The position numbers and the translations under genes were made by a program. A DNA stretch of 64,000 nucleotides from NCBI GenBank assembly GCA_902805475.1, contig CADCSX010000002.1:1860001-1924000 (forward strand), written 5' to 3'. The notes beneath the pieces were generated by a model, which saw only the letters and a list, made by a program, of their open reading frames with translations, was not told the DNA's origin and made no database searches. Shown here piece after piece: positions 44,275 through 56,053 of the stretch. Numbering within the stretch: position 1 is the stretch's first letter; each line of letters begins with the position of its first letter. The stretch comes from Entonaema liquescens (Eukaryota; Ascomycota; Sordariomycetes; Xylariales; Xylariaceae).

Positions 44275-46081
44275 TATTGAGGTCAACATTTGTTCATGTT
44301 TGCAAGGCATTATGATCGCATTGTATATCTGGTTTAGGTCATGCAAGGGGTTTAAGGGGTAGCAGGTTCGATGCTTCTATTGCATTATCTCCAGTTTGCA
44401 CATTTACATGAATCACGAATGAGTTGTTTGCCGCAGGAAAGCTATTTGGGTTCAGTGTGAGCATTTGCAGTCCGGTTGGTTTGAACATCCTGATTCCATG
44501 TGGCATCCCAAAAGTGTCTATTGCTTAACGTGTCTTCACACCTCCCAGTCTACCTATCTAGGTAACTGATTCATACGTGCTAATCATATAATTGCACAAG
44601 GCTAGTAAAGCTATATCAGTTTGTGAAAGTCCCAAATGTACCTAAGTTAATCAATTTAATACTTCGGTATTCTAACGGACTCTTTGGAGGGCTTATTGGC
44701 TGTTGCGATCCTTGTCGAAAAATTACCTAAAGTCCCTGTCTTACTTTCAATGCCAACCCACTTGGTCCCGAGACTACGGTACTTTTATGGGGCCCGAGTA
44801 ACAATCCCGGACGCTAATACCGGTAGTTATTTTTAGAACACGGGAAGATACATCATATCTCGACTTTTGTCTGGATTTTAAATTCACTGTACTTCCTACA
44901 GTATGCTAGGAAGTACATAAATAAGACATGAAATGATGATTCTCGGAATTAGGTAACTTGTTTGAGACGTCTCAATTTCTATATGCGAGGTACTAACAGT
45001 TGAAACTTGCTGCATAGAGACATATCTTCGATCTACGGCAGTAAGCATGGCCAAGCATATCGTTGCTTCCGAACCTCAGATTTTTGCCAACTCTTGCTAG
45101 GCGCATGCGGCTTCTGTGGGGTAGATAGGCAAATATGCCATGTTCATGGGGTAATTGCTAAGCTTTTTGCCTAGTGAAGGCCTTTTTTCTGAAGAGCGCA
45201 TTTTTCCGTGTGAAGTCACAGTTGCGTCCCAAAATATCTAACAATGGCTTTATATTTCTTCCTAGCAGAAAACATAGTCATTCTTAAGGGTTGTCTATTT
45301 GTTTGTGCCATTAAAGGAGCATCAGATTGCTGATTCTGATGTCAGTTTACCTAATGAAATCGTTGTGCTTAGATAGATAAAATAGGTAGTGAGTAGATAG
45401 CTAAATAGCTTAACTACCTAGGTACCTAGGTAGCAATTCAATAACTTACTAAGTATATCTTTTAAATTTCTTCTGGTTTCTTAAATATAGCAAAAGTGCC
45501 TCACTGGGTGACAGATTGGCGCTTGAGTACGTACGACTTGTGCAGATATTAAGGCTTTTAATCAACTAAAAATTCTCACTGCACAGCTGCCCAGGTGGAT
45601 ACCCGAGTAACTCGGTACGTACATACATATGTACTTATGCACTGTGTATAAGGGGCTTGGCATGCTCTAGATGCAATCAGCACTGGCCACGTTCCACAAC
45701 TTTTGAGCTTATCAGCCACAAACACCTCATTATCGTCCTTCGCTCCCCACATCGGCAGATCCAACCTAACTGTCAACTCAGCAACTCCCAAACAGCTTCC
45801 ATTCACTTCTCTAACTACCTATTCATATTGCGCAACGCCAAAACTTTACATACGATCAATCACATCTCGTATTTAAACGCAAACCTTTCAAAATATTTTT
45901 CAATTGACAATAGTATTATTCAGCGCAGCCGAGTGTCTTGAGGTTAGAGAGCTATCTACCACCTACCACACCACCCCTCACCTATCGCCTGCTTGTCGCG
46001 CCGTCCTATCATTGGTCGGCTTTCTACTTCCAACACAACATTCTGCCCAACCTGTGGTCATGCGAGGAAGTAGAGTCCAGT
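44275..46081. other. long intergenic region upstream of DCP2
   Basis: 1.8 kb with no supported gene. It includes the double palindrome CTACCTAGGTACCTAGGTAG at 45414-45433. The 3' part is C/T- and A-rich, probably the DCP2 promoter and leader. Confidence 0.45.
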
Positions 46082-48899
46082 ATGGCGCACGACAAAATGA
46101 CATTAGAAGATTGTACGTATTGCTGTTTTCTTTAACATGGTATTCGTTTGGTCATAACCTAGCCGTTGATTCCAGCGCGGACGTTTAAGCGCGTCATATA
46201 CATCAGACATCCGTTAACATCGTTTCTTAGGGTTGGACGATCTCTGCGTTCGATTCATCATAAACCTCCCCCGAGAAGACCTCTCTTCAGTAGCGCGCAT
46301 CTGCTTCCAAATTGAAGAAGCACAATGGTTTTACGAAGATTTCATCCGACCTCTAGATCCTACCTTACCCTCCATGTCGTTACGGAGCTTTAGTCTCAAA
46401 ATGTTCCAACATTGTCCTCTTCTTGCATCATTCTCTGCCGATATCCACATAAAAGCTTTCGAAGAATTTATGCAGTACAAGACAAGAGTTCCAGTTCGAG
46501 GAGCAGTTATGCTCAATAACGATATGGATGCAGCAGTCCTTGTTCGGGGCTACAAGAAAGGAGCGAGTTGGAGTTTCCCGCGAGGGAAAATAAACAAAGA
46601 CGAAGACGACCTTGATTGCGCTATCCGTGAGGTTTATGAAGAGACAGGGTATGATCTCCGGGAAGCTGGTCTTGTTGACAAGAATGAACCAGTCCACCCC
46701 CTAGAGGTTACTATGCATGACCAACAGGTCCGGCTCTATGTGTTTCGCGGCGTACCGGAAGATACCATCTTTGAAACGAGAACCAGGAAGGAAATCGGCG
46801 GTATTAAGTGGTACAAAGTCGAAGAATTGCCAGCGTATCGTAAGAGGAAGGGTGCCGGGAAGAATGGGATTGGAGGTCCTTCCAATGACAAGTTCTATAT
46901 GGTCGCTCCATTCATGGTTCAGCTACGACAATGGGTAATGAAACAAAAGAAGCTGGACGCCCAGAAACTCGGGCATACTGCCCCTCACCACCACTCCCAA
47001 TTGTACGAGGAGAATTTTACAGATGACAATATTGCCCACGAACCAGTCCAGGTGCCACCCGTCGCAGGTACAAGCTCAGAATTTATTGATAGTGCCACAA
47101 AGGAGTTACATAGGTTGCTTAAGGTTAAGCCACCGACACAGGGTCTTCAGATATTATCGCCAACCTCAGACCAACAGGCCGGGCAGGCTCTTCTGTCTCT
47201 GCTGCGACCAAAGGTACCAAGTGGCGACGAGGCGCCTAGACAAGCACAAGGAGGGAATACTCGCATACCGTTTGACCCCTCGTCAACCAATGCCCCTGAA
47301 CCGGTGGCTCCGCATCAGCATCATCATCATCCGCATGAGCAGGATGTACCTATTCCTAATTACGGGGCAGCACAGTTTGTGAACACAAATCCAAATCCAA
47401 ATTATGGAGCAGCACGGCCGGCAGGTGAAGTAAATCCGAACGTCAATTACGCACAACAACACCGGGCCCGTCCACATGTCAACATTAGTAACGAGCTTCC
47501 TGGTCCCCCAGCCTCCTTGGAACAACTTCGTCAATCCCGGAATGAGCCGGTACAACTCGTTCATCCTCAGCCTTTACCACCGCAGGTACAAAAAGCTATG
47601 CTCCTGCGTGGTATGGCTTCCTCCCCACAGGTCACAGATAGCACGACTGCCCAGCCAGGACTGTCTGGATTACCCCAAGGAAGCCAATACGGCACGTATG
47701 GTCCTCAGGCTCACAGCCATGGTACACAAGGTGGATATGCTGACAGGACGCTGCCTACTGAGCTACCCGCGCATCCAGCCAACCTGTTAAATGTCCTGAA
47801 GGGTGGTGTAGCACAACCGGATGTGAATCAAGGTCTTGTACGTGTACCAGAATTATCAGGGCAAGTTGCGAACATGCCGACCTCGCAGAATCCCCAACAC
47901 CAGTTTTCTGCGCCGGGCAATGCGTTTGCTAGTCAATACGAAGCTACAGCTATACTGTCTAATTTAAACAACTCGTCGATAAATAACGGCCCTGCGGCGC
48001 CATCGGGACCTGGAGCGAGACCCAGACCTCCAACAGACAAGCATCGCTCGGACTTACTCAATATGTTCAAGAAGGCTGAGTCTTCGGTATCACAAAATGA
48101 GGTCGACAGAGAGATAGCACCCCGACGTTCTTCCCGATTAAGCGAAGGCGAGAAGCAACAATGGCCTAATCAGCCCCATTCTACTACTGGTTCCATACGA
48201 TCTGCCGCGCATGAGAATAGCCGTCCTATACAGATGAACCCTGAAACTAACCTTCCGTACCGAGCACTTACCATATTGTCTCGCCCTCAGGCTGGACAAC
48301 AGTCACCAACTCAGCATAGGGTAGCTTCGGCTACTGGTTCGGAAACAGGTCGATACCAAGCTACGGCGTCGCAGCTTAGTCACAGGTCGTTCAACCGAGC
48401 GTCGCCTTCTTTTACGAACTCGTCTCCGAGGCCATATCAGCTGGCACCACAGAAGGCACAGCAATTCGGACGGTCGTCACCGAGAACCTACGCAGAGCCG
48501 ACACACTCTTACCCGTACGGCACGTCACAAGGGAGTCAACACAATCCACTGTCGCTACTTCAAGGCCCTCCTTCTGCGTCGGCACTACCGGTTCCGGGTA
48601 GTATACAGTTCCGACAGGACTCGACCGCCGAGCAAAAGAGTACACTTCTATCTCTTTTCGGAAAGTCGCCGTCAAATTTCGAGCAGAACAAAGGAAAAGA
48701 GCCGGCGGCATTCGACCAGTTTGGTGCCAGCGCAGCACCGCGATCCCGGCTAGGCTCGGTTGCTTCTAGCGGAGGCGAAGGGAGACCGGGCTTACGGGGG
48801 AACGCATCTTTGCGTGACAACCAAGCTCCTTTGTCTTCTGCAGACAGGAATTTCCTGTTGAATTTCCTAGAAAACGCATCTAACAGCGCGAGGCGTTGA
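46082..48899 (+). CDS. dcp2: mRNA-decapping enzyme Dcp2
   Basis: Two exons, 46082-46112 and 46231-48899, give 899 aa. The first exon supplies MAHDKMTLEDW, and the joined start then reads LDDLCVRFIINLPREDL, the family N-terminal domain that binds Dcp1. The Nudix hydrolase domain follows, with WSFPRGKINKDEDD and the catalytic Nudix box GKIN..E..AIREVYEETGYD at about 129-151. Box B reaches to about 250. The remaining ~640 residues are Gln/Pro/Ser/His-rich and disordered, with short LL-containing helical motifs (LLNMFKKAE, LLSLFGK, FLLNFLENAS) of the sort that bind Edc3 or Pat1. Dcp2 removes the m7G cap in cytoplasmic P-bodies. The first intron has donor GTACGT. Confidence 0.96.
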
Positions 48900-49713
48900 A
48901 GGCGCACATTCGCTTAACAGGTTCATAGAATGGATTGTTTTATGATCTAGGGGTGGGCGAACATTGGGTGGTGGTAGAATCAGAATCATGGGTTAGTTCA
49001 AGGGCTAGCGATAATTATTAGTATACCCCATCGATGCAAGCTAGAGATTGCATTGGGCATTGCTCATATAGGCGTTGAGATTTTTTGGGAGCTCTATGAT
49101 TTTAAGCCCTATATGTGATAGCATTCGCGAATTTAATTTTATCTATGACCGAAGATGATACCATGTGCTTGCTTATTTCTACGTACAACCGCTTCATTGT
49201 GAATCTCCTGAATATATTAATATGCTTTTTCAAAGATTAAATATAATATTCAAGTCTTGAATTTGTATTCATTAGATACATACATGATGTACTAAAGTTA
49301 GCTTAATGCAAAGAATACCTGTACAATATATGCGTTGTACATATCACCTAAAACACATGATGTTGATATATTTACAATTGGACGGGAAAGTGCCCCCTTG
49401 CTTTAGGTACCGGGTAGAAGTTGCCGTCAATTGCAGCTGCTAAGAATAGGTTGGGTGGTTGGGGTACATAAAGTTTAACTGAGGACCGGGCGCCCCACCA
49501 ACGGGACCAGTCATACATCATACCTAGGTATGTACCTACCTATGTACAAAGACGCGTGCTTCGTGTTACCAACTCGACAACCTCCCAACTTTAACAAAAC
49601 AAAGTTTCTAAGCCTACCCTATAGTCGGCATTCTTCAAGTGTTGTCGCCACGAATTAAATATATCTTCAACTCCAAGGACTACTACTTCTACTACTACCA
49701 CTAGCATTCCAAA
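48900..49713. other. intergenic, 3' side of DCP2 and promoter of USE1-like gene
   Basis: 814 bp with no supported gene. It holds an ATACCTAGGTATGTACCTACC word near 49520. A CTACTTCTACTACTACCAC pyrimidine repeat sits just before the start codon. Confidence 0.45.
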
Positions 49714-50952
49714 ATGGCGCGATTAGCCCAGGCGCCCATCACCCCAAAGCGAACTATATCCAATCCAGATCCTCTGCCGGACCTCAACCGTCTTCTCGAC
49801 CGTTTGCAGGTGAACATCCTCCGCGCCGACGCCGAGAGGGAGCAACGGCTGAGGACAAGCGAATATGAACGTGCCAAAGCGAGGGTTGTACGTAACCTGA
49901 CCCCACCAGATCACTTTTTCCCTTTAGTTCAATGAGCGAATGTGAGAAGGGAGGGAGTGCTGCTAACCTGGTATACCGCTCTTTTCTAGAACATCGACTA
50001 CGCGCGCTCGCTCCTGACGAAACTCGAGCACGACGCGCTCGGCATCAAGGTGCACACGCGGCGGCAGGAGGTACAAAACGACCTGAACGGCAAGCGGGAG
50101 GTCCTCGAGCAGATCACCGAACGGTTCCGCGAGATCGAGGAGATCAGCGTGGATAGCGACGACGATGGCGACGATAGTTCCGAGGGCGAGGACCTGCTCG
50201 GCGATATCATCAATACCCCTAGCGAGAGCGTGGAGTCGGCTTCGGCGACGGGTCGGGGGGCAGAAGAAGAAGAAGAAGAAGATGTGGAAGATGTGGAAGA
50301 GCAGCAGCAGCAGCAGAGCGACGGGGAGATAAAGGAGTCGTCGTTTATTTCCTCGTCGCAGGGTCCAGATCATCATCATCATCAACCGTCATCGAGCGCA
50401 TCACAAGCGCACCAGGCGACAACAACAACAACAACAACAACCGCCTCGTCAGCTCCAGAGCCCACGCCCTCTGGAACCAGTACATCGCAAACCCTGCGTC
50501 CCCGCGGCGCCGCCTCCCAACAAGCCCCAGCCCCCGCCCCATCCGATACAGACACAGGCACCACCAGCGCGCTGCGCACGCAACTCTTCGGCACATCCCC
50601 CAACCCCACCGCCTCCACAACCGCCACCACGACGGAAGCCATCATGGACCTCCACCGCGCCGAGCAAGACAAACTCACCGAATCCATGGTGGGCATGGCG
50701 CGCGCGCTCAAGGAGTCGTCGCACCGGTTCGCGGTATCCCTGCGCGAAGATGAAGACGTGGTGCGCGCCGCGGGGACGAACCTCGAGCGCAACGAGCGTG
50801 TTCTCGGCGCCGTCGCGGGACGCATGGGTGCGCTGAGACGGTTGACGGAAGGGAAGGGGTGGTGGGGACGGGTCTTGCTGTATGCGTGGATAGCAGGGCT
50901 AGCGGTTTTCGCGATTTTGTTGGTTTTTGTGTTTCCTAAGTTACGATTCTAA
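49714..50952 (+). CDS. use1: Use1-like SNARE of Golgi-to-ER transport
   Basis: Two exons, 49714-49887 and 49990-50952, give 378 aa. The N terminus (LPDLNRLLDRLQVNIL) and NIDYARSLLTKLEHDALGIK match Use1. A long Asp/Glu, Gln, His, Thr low-complexity linker (about 105-235) follows. The SNARE-like helix (EAIMDLHRAEQDKLTESMVG, with LKESSHRFAVSLREDEDVV) leads to the C-terminal anchor LLYAWIAGLAVFAILLVFVF. Use1 is an unconventional Qc SNARE that acts at the ER membrane with Sec20, Ufe1 and Sec22. The 102-nt intron has donor GTACGT and acceptor TTCTAG. The linker is unusually rich in trinucleotide repeats (GAA, GCA, ACA runs). Confidence 0.9.
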
Positions 50953-51498
50953 AAGGGGGATGGTTAGGTGACTGCCTGGAAAGAATAGGGAGGGGAGAGT
51001 GAGTTCGAAGTGAAAAAAAGAAGAGGGTTAGGGTTAGCTTAAAAGGACGAGGTCATGATTTCATGAATTTTGGACGAGGGATGCATTTGCATGGACCCGG
51101 GCGAGCTGGTCAGTCTACTTGGCAAGTAAGGCGTTTATATACTCCGCAGCAACGTTGCGAGAGTATGGTATGTTGCGGTTGTGTTAAGACTAAGGTACTT
51201 GGTTGTAGGAAATTCATTCGCATTTCCAATTCACCCATTGAGGGCGGAAGGGTATCTAAAAGCAAAACCAATGCTTGTAATATGCAATAGCAAGCCCTTT
51301 CTATGAGGGTTGTGTGGCAAATCGCGCCAAGATGATGGAGTGAGCATCCAAGGAGGTGATATAAAATAAAAACTCCCAAAAAATCGCGGCCTCCCTTCCT
51401 CTCGCGCTTGGGTATCATCGTATCCAGTCGTACACTCGCTTACTTTCCCACCAATATATCGGATAGCCCGTAGGCTCCTGTCCCTGTTCCTTCTCAGC
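50953..51498. other. intergenic between convergent genes
   Basis: 546 bp with no supported gene. A GGGTTAGGGTTAG string near 51026 is too short to be a telomere tract. Confidence 0.45.
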
Positions 51499-53319
51499 TT
51501 ACTTCCCCGGACTCGACTTATCGCCGTCGTTGCCTCCCGTGCCATTCTCCCTCTGGCTTCGTCGCTCGGTGGCGAGAGCACGCTCTTTCTCGACCCGGGC
51601 CTTCTCGGCCGCGAGTCGCTGGTAATAGTTTTGGGCACGGATGACGTGGCGGAATTCCCGACGGCATTCGCGAAGTCGGGCTTCCTTTTTCCTCTCCTTC
51701 TCCCTCTCTTCCTCTTCCTCCTTTTTCCTAGCTTCCTCTTCTGCCTTTTTCGCCTTCTCTTCCTTCTCTTCCTTTTCCATCTCCACATCCTCCTTGGCCT
51801 TAGCCTTCTCCTCTTTCTCCCGCTTCTCTACGCGCAGTCGCTTCTCGCTACCGCTGCTCTCGACGGACTCCGTGGAGCTCTTGCGCTTGCGGCTGATGGG
51901 TTCAGCGGGAGGTGTGGTCTGCTGTTGGACCTCCTCCCCCTTCTCCTTCTCTACGCGCAACCGTTTCTCGCTTCCACTGCTTTGGACAGAGTCCGGAGAC
52001 TCCTTACGCTTGCGGCTAACGGCTTTATCAAGCGGAGTCTGCTGTAGCTCCTCCTTCGCCGCTATCTTTGTGGCTGGCTTGGGGTCCTTGCTGTGGGTGG
52101 ACCAGCCCTCAGGTGCCTGCTTATAGAGCGTACCGACGGGTTTCCCACCAGTCTATTATCACGTAGTTTTCATTAGTAATCTGTACTCAAACAACCACAA
52201 AATTAACGAATAAAAAAAAGAAAAGACTTACGGGTGGCTTGTACTGGAACTTGATCTTGTCCGTGGTACCCGCCTTGGAGATGCGGTTGTTCCAGTGTAG
52301 GCCGGTCTTGTGGTAGAAGAACAGCTTGAGGTCGGTCATTGCCGCCTCGAGGCGCACACCGGTCTCTCGCGGACGGTGGATGGTAGGGCGGGTGTCGCGA
52401 GGCTTCTTGTAGAATTTGGCCGCAAATATGTATAGGTGCGGCTTGGCGTTGGATTCCCAGAGCTGAGAGGAAAGTTGGTGATCAGTTAAGAGCAAGTAAT
52501 ATTTAGGAGAGGGGTTGGTGACTATTGGATATACTTACGTATAGCTGGTATCTCTGGCCGATATTGCCACTCTCCTCGTCGTCACGAGTCAGAGTGATCT
52601 CGTAGGGGAAGTAGGTCTCATCACGATAGATGTGATAGAGGTCTTGAGTTATTATCAGTTTTTATATTCCGGTTGCTGTAGAGGTTTTTCTAGGCGAAAA
52701 CTTACTTGTATTGACAAAGGCCTCGGCCTGTGCGAGACCTTTTTGTATTTTGGCCTCTTGGGCCTTCTTATCTTTGGCCCTCTGGTCGGTAATCTTGAGG
52801 GAATATTTCCCCTCGTTTACTGCAGTGATATAACGTCAGGATACGCCACTATTTTAAAGTCATCGGTACCTAATATCAGAGTGTCGAACAACATAGAGAT
52901 CGAGAGGTCCGATCCAAAAGATACTATAGACTCGGAAACCCCCCAGAGAAGAACATAGTGATCCAATCACGAAGAGAATCATTAAGATAAGGAAGAGAAA
53001 GAAAAAACTTACGATGTCGCTTCTTTTGAAGCGAGTCTTCGAACCAATCCTTGGTCACGATATACGCCCCATATCTCAGGGCCTGCTTGATAGTAGGAAG
53101 CCTCGCCTTGTATTGCTCAGGCGAAGCTAGGACGTGAGTCACCTTGTCGTTGATGGTGCTATGGAATACGGCGCCGTTATACGTTGCCCAGCGCGAGACG
53201 TTCGAATAGGTCCACTCGCCGCTGAGCGGCCCAGCCATGCTAATCCCGCACCCCGAAAGGGTCCCTGATGTCCCCTTCCCTTGGGGTTGGGAACGCTCCT
53301 GGTTCTTAGTGCGCGGCAT
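51499..53319 (-). CDS. BRCT plus WGR domain protein without PARP catalytic domain
   Basis: Five exons (53319-53013, 52819-52706, 52642-52539, 52462-52232, 52152-51499) give 469 aa, all phases matching. A BRCT domain at about 25-105 has WATYNGAVFHSTINDKVTHV and YIVTKDWFEDSL. A WGR-type domain at about 140-252 has QRYQLYLWESNAKPHLYIFA and the FYHKTGLHWNNR tail. The C-terminal 215 residues are a highly charged Lys/Glu coiled coil preceded by two copies of an SRKRK...SSGSEKRLRVEK block. WGR domains bind DNA ends in PARP1-3; here no ADP-ribosyltransferase domain follows the WGR, so it may be a DNA-break adaptor. Fungal relatives of this shape are uncharacterised as far as I know. Confidence 0.88.
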
Positions 53320-54634
53320 TATAATGGATGGTAGTTTGGTGGATATAAATAGATATGATGATAAGGAGGAGAAGGAGGAGGAGGAGGAGGAGGAGGATGG
53401 TGATGGGATGATTGAGGATGATGGAGATGATAGTGATAATGAATGAGAGTGATTATGGGTTAGAGTGATGATGGATTGATAATATTGTTTGTGATATTTA
53501 AGGTTGGATAATTAGGATTGTGGTAAAGAAGTTGTATGATGTTTAGTGTCAGATAGAATTGTTGTAAAATTCGGTAGGCAGTTGTGTGCTTAAGCTGTCA
53601 AGGCGGTAACTGGTATGGGAGAGATATCTATGGTAGAACACTAAAGTGAATTTGGTAGTTAGAGGGGTTAGACGACCTAGGGGTTAGACGACCTAGGGGT
53701 TAGACGACCTAAGAGTTTTTCACGTTTAGTGGTTGCAGGTACCCAATTGCTAGCAGTTAGTAGTTAGGGGGCGGCGGGAAGGTACGAGATGGAGGATGTG
53801 CAGGAAAGAGCTAAGAGCTAAGAGCACTTGCCAGTCACAAGCCTCCAGATCATAATGTACCTAGATACCTGGCCACCTCGGACTCAGAATAGTTCCTGCC
53901 TAGATTCTACCAACGCTCTTAATCAGCCAAGTAATTGGCATTGGTGATACGTGAGAAACTTAATATCGTGCTTATCGAAAAGTTCTCCCTAATACGACAA
54001 AGCCCACGGCTAGAAACTCGGAGAGAATATTACCCAGCAGTACTAGTAACGGTATGACAGTAAGAATGCAGACGGGCTTCGAAACTACGTCTCATGTAAA
54101 GATATCCTAAATTTTCCCTTCAAACGTGCAACTTGTAGCCCCTAGTGATCAAGGCCCGAGGGCGACGAGACCCAAAATGTCGTCCCTCATAGACTAACGA
54201 CAACTTCAAATTGTCTTTTTTGAAACTACAGCTAGTAGCACGTACGTATCTATTGATTTTGGTTTGCATTTGTTATAGATGCCCGGATATCTACGAGGAT
54301 TTCATAATTCTAGGATTTTGGTATATAGATAAATATAATGCTAAAACATTTCTATAGGTAAAACTTCAACGACTACAGGTCCCCGCTACCAGATATCCTC
54401 CGTAAATATTGGGTTTCGTTGAGCTCTCGTACTCAGCAAAGCTATAAGAAAACAGGAGCTCAAAAGTAAATTCTCATGGGTATCATTCAAATCATCTATC
54501 CCTTATGCCTAAGTATTCCAGCCCTAACCTCGGACTGAACTTAAGCTTATATTTACATATACATAGCACCCCCTAGTGCCATCCAACCATCCGAAGTTCC
54601 AAATCCAAATTCAGGTACTTTAGGTACATACTCT
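53320..54634. other. intergenic region with simple repeats
   Basis: 1.3 kb with no supported gene. It contains a GGAGGA purine tract (about 53364-53396) just upstream of the BRCT-WGR start and the 16-bp tandem repeat at 53664-53711. Confidence 0.45.
53664..53711. repeat. 16-bp tandem repeat, 3 copies (GGGGTTAGACGACCTA)
   Basis: Three exact head-to-tail units at 53664-53679, 53680-53695 and 53696-53711 are visible directly. Confidence 0.92.
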
Positions 54635-56053
54635 TCAGAAGAGCGTACTCTTCTTCTTCAACACCTTCCCAATCCCGCTCCCGCCTCCACTCCCACTATC
54701 CGCACTACCAACTCTCCTCCGCCCTGAATTCGGCTGAAGCTGCTGCCCGTATCCACGTCCAAATGCCTGAGGTATAGGAGCACCAGGAGTAGGCCCTACA
54801 GCATGGAACCAACTACCGAACCCTCCACCATGGGCATGGGGATGCGGCCTAGGTTCTGCGCTCACAGGACGCGCGGGCGGAGCCGGCGGTTGCAGCTGTG
54901 TACGGCTCGGTCCCGCGACGCTTTGCCGAGGTGGTAAGTTGGGTGCCGGTCCGAAGTCCTGGCCTTCTATGCCAAATTCCTTTCTCAACCGTTCCGTCTC
55001 CTTCGCAACCTCTGCATCGCGGCGCTGGCGTTCTTTTTCTTCCTCCTCTTCGAGCATCCTCTTGATGCGCTTTTGCTCAGCGCGATCCCGCTTCTCGCGC
55101 TCGCGCTCTTCCTGTTGAACCAAGACCTGCAGACGCTTAGTTTCTGCATCAATGCTAGATTCCGCGGGAGGTGTGGGCTGTTGGGTGATGGGTGAGGTGG
55201 TTTTGGCGGGAGGGAGGTTGCCGAATGCGCCGGTCATGAGACGTGGTGACGTTGACGAGGTTGGTGTGGGTCGCGAGTTCTTGCGCCTATTCGCCGAACC
55301 TGCGATATTGAATGAATCCCTATTGGGGAAAAGATATATCTCACGAATGACCTCCGCGCCGAGTAATAATACAACTTCGAGGCCCTTGCGATCCTCTATG
55401 TCCACCCTCTGGAGATTTGGCTCGTAAATGGTGACACTGGGTTCCCTTCCGTTCTTGTATAACGCTATTGTAATATCCGGGTCCTTGCTCTTCTTGCCAC
55501 CAACCGATGTGCCTGTCATGTAACATGTCATATCCTTAGAAAACTTGCTATCTCTCTTCCATCTGAACATGATTTTGGGTGTGAGACTGCTCGCGACTGG
55601 GCTGCTCTGTTGGCGATCGACTTTAGATACCGAGGGCATGCGGAAGCTCTGTTGGGGCATCTCAAACTCCCAAGACTCCTTTCCAGTCCAGGTGCTCTTC
55701 TCTCCCTTCACCATGATCTGCTGCTCGGGGTTGTAGAGCTGTATGGTAAACCCGTCGGGAATTAGGGGCACAGGAGGGGGTGGAACGCCATTCTGCTGTC
55801 TGATTTCGGCAGCAGATAGAGTAGGCTGCTGAAATTCGGGCTCAATCAAGACCTCAGCTAAGATGACGTCCTGAAAGCTGGCGTCTCCTAGGGCTATGGC
55901 GTACTTATTTCTGGACTGGGGCAAGTCCGGGTTTATTTTCTGGAGAGAGTATTCTGGTGCCGGCTCGGAGCCATTTTGGGAGAAGTATAAGATCCTGCAT
56001 AAGGGATTATTAGAGGGTCTGAGGGAGAAAGTTGGTAGATTCTCGTCGAGCAT
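54635..56053 (-). CDS. conserved fungal protein with N-terminal globular domain and coiled coil, unknown function
   Basis: A single exon of 472 aa from the ATG at 56053. An in-frame ATG at 56167 adds 38 residues that look like translated leader, with repeated YNQLA. Residues 1 to ~240 form an ordered domain with FTIQLYNPEQQIMVKGEKST, SWEFEMPQQSFRMPS, KIMFRWKRDSKFSKDMTCYM and LEVVLLLGAEVIREIYLFP. Residues ~290-375 are a Glu/Arg-rich coiled coil (RAEQKRIKRMLEEEEEKERQ). The tail is Pro/Gly/Ser-rich and ends GKVLKKKSTLF. I recognise it only as a widespread Pezizomycotina protein of unknown function. Confidence 0.8.
   Translation of the reverse strand: MLDENLPTFSLRPSNNPLCRILYFSQNGSEPAPEYSLQKINPDLPQSRNKYAIALGDASFQDVILAEVLIEPEFQQPTLSAAEIRQQNGVPPPPVPLIPDGFTIQLYNPEQQIMVKGEKSTWTGKESWEFEMPQQSFRMPSVSKVDRQQSSPVASSLTPKIMFRWKRDSKFSKDMTCYMTGTSVGGKKSKDPDITIALYKNGREPSVTIYEPNLQRVDIEDRKGLEVVLLLGAEVIREIYLFPNRDSFNIAGSANRRKNSRPTPTSSTSPRLMTGAFGNLPPAKTTSPITQQPTPPAESSIDAETKRLQVLVQQEEREREKRDRAEQKRIKRMLEEEEEKERQRRDAEVAKETERLRKEFGIEGQDFGPAPNLPPRQSVAGPSRTQLQPPAPPARPVSAEPRPHPHAHGGGFGSWFHAVGPTPGAPIPQAFGRGYGQQLQPNSGRRRVGSADSGSGGGSGIGKVLKKKSTLF

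Noticed and set aside
51022..51036. GGGTTAGGGTTAG as a telomere or interstitial telomere tract
   Set aside because: Only two to three units in unique sequence; far too short.
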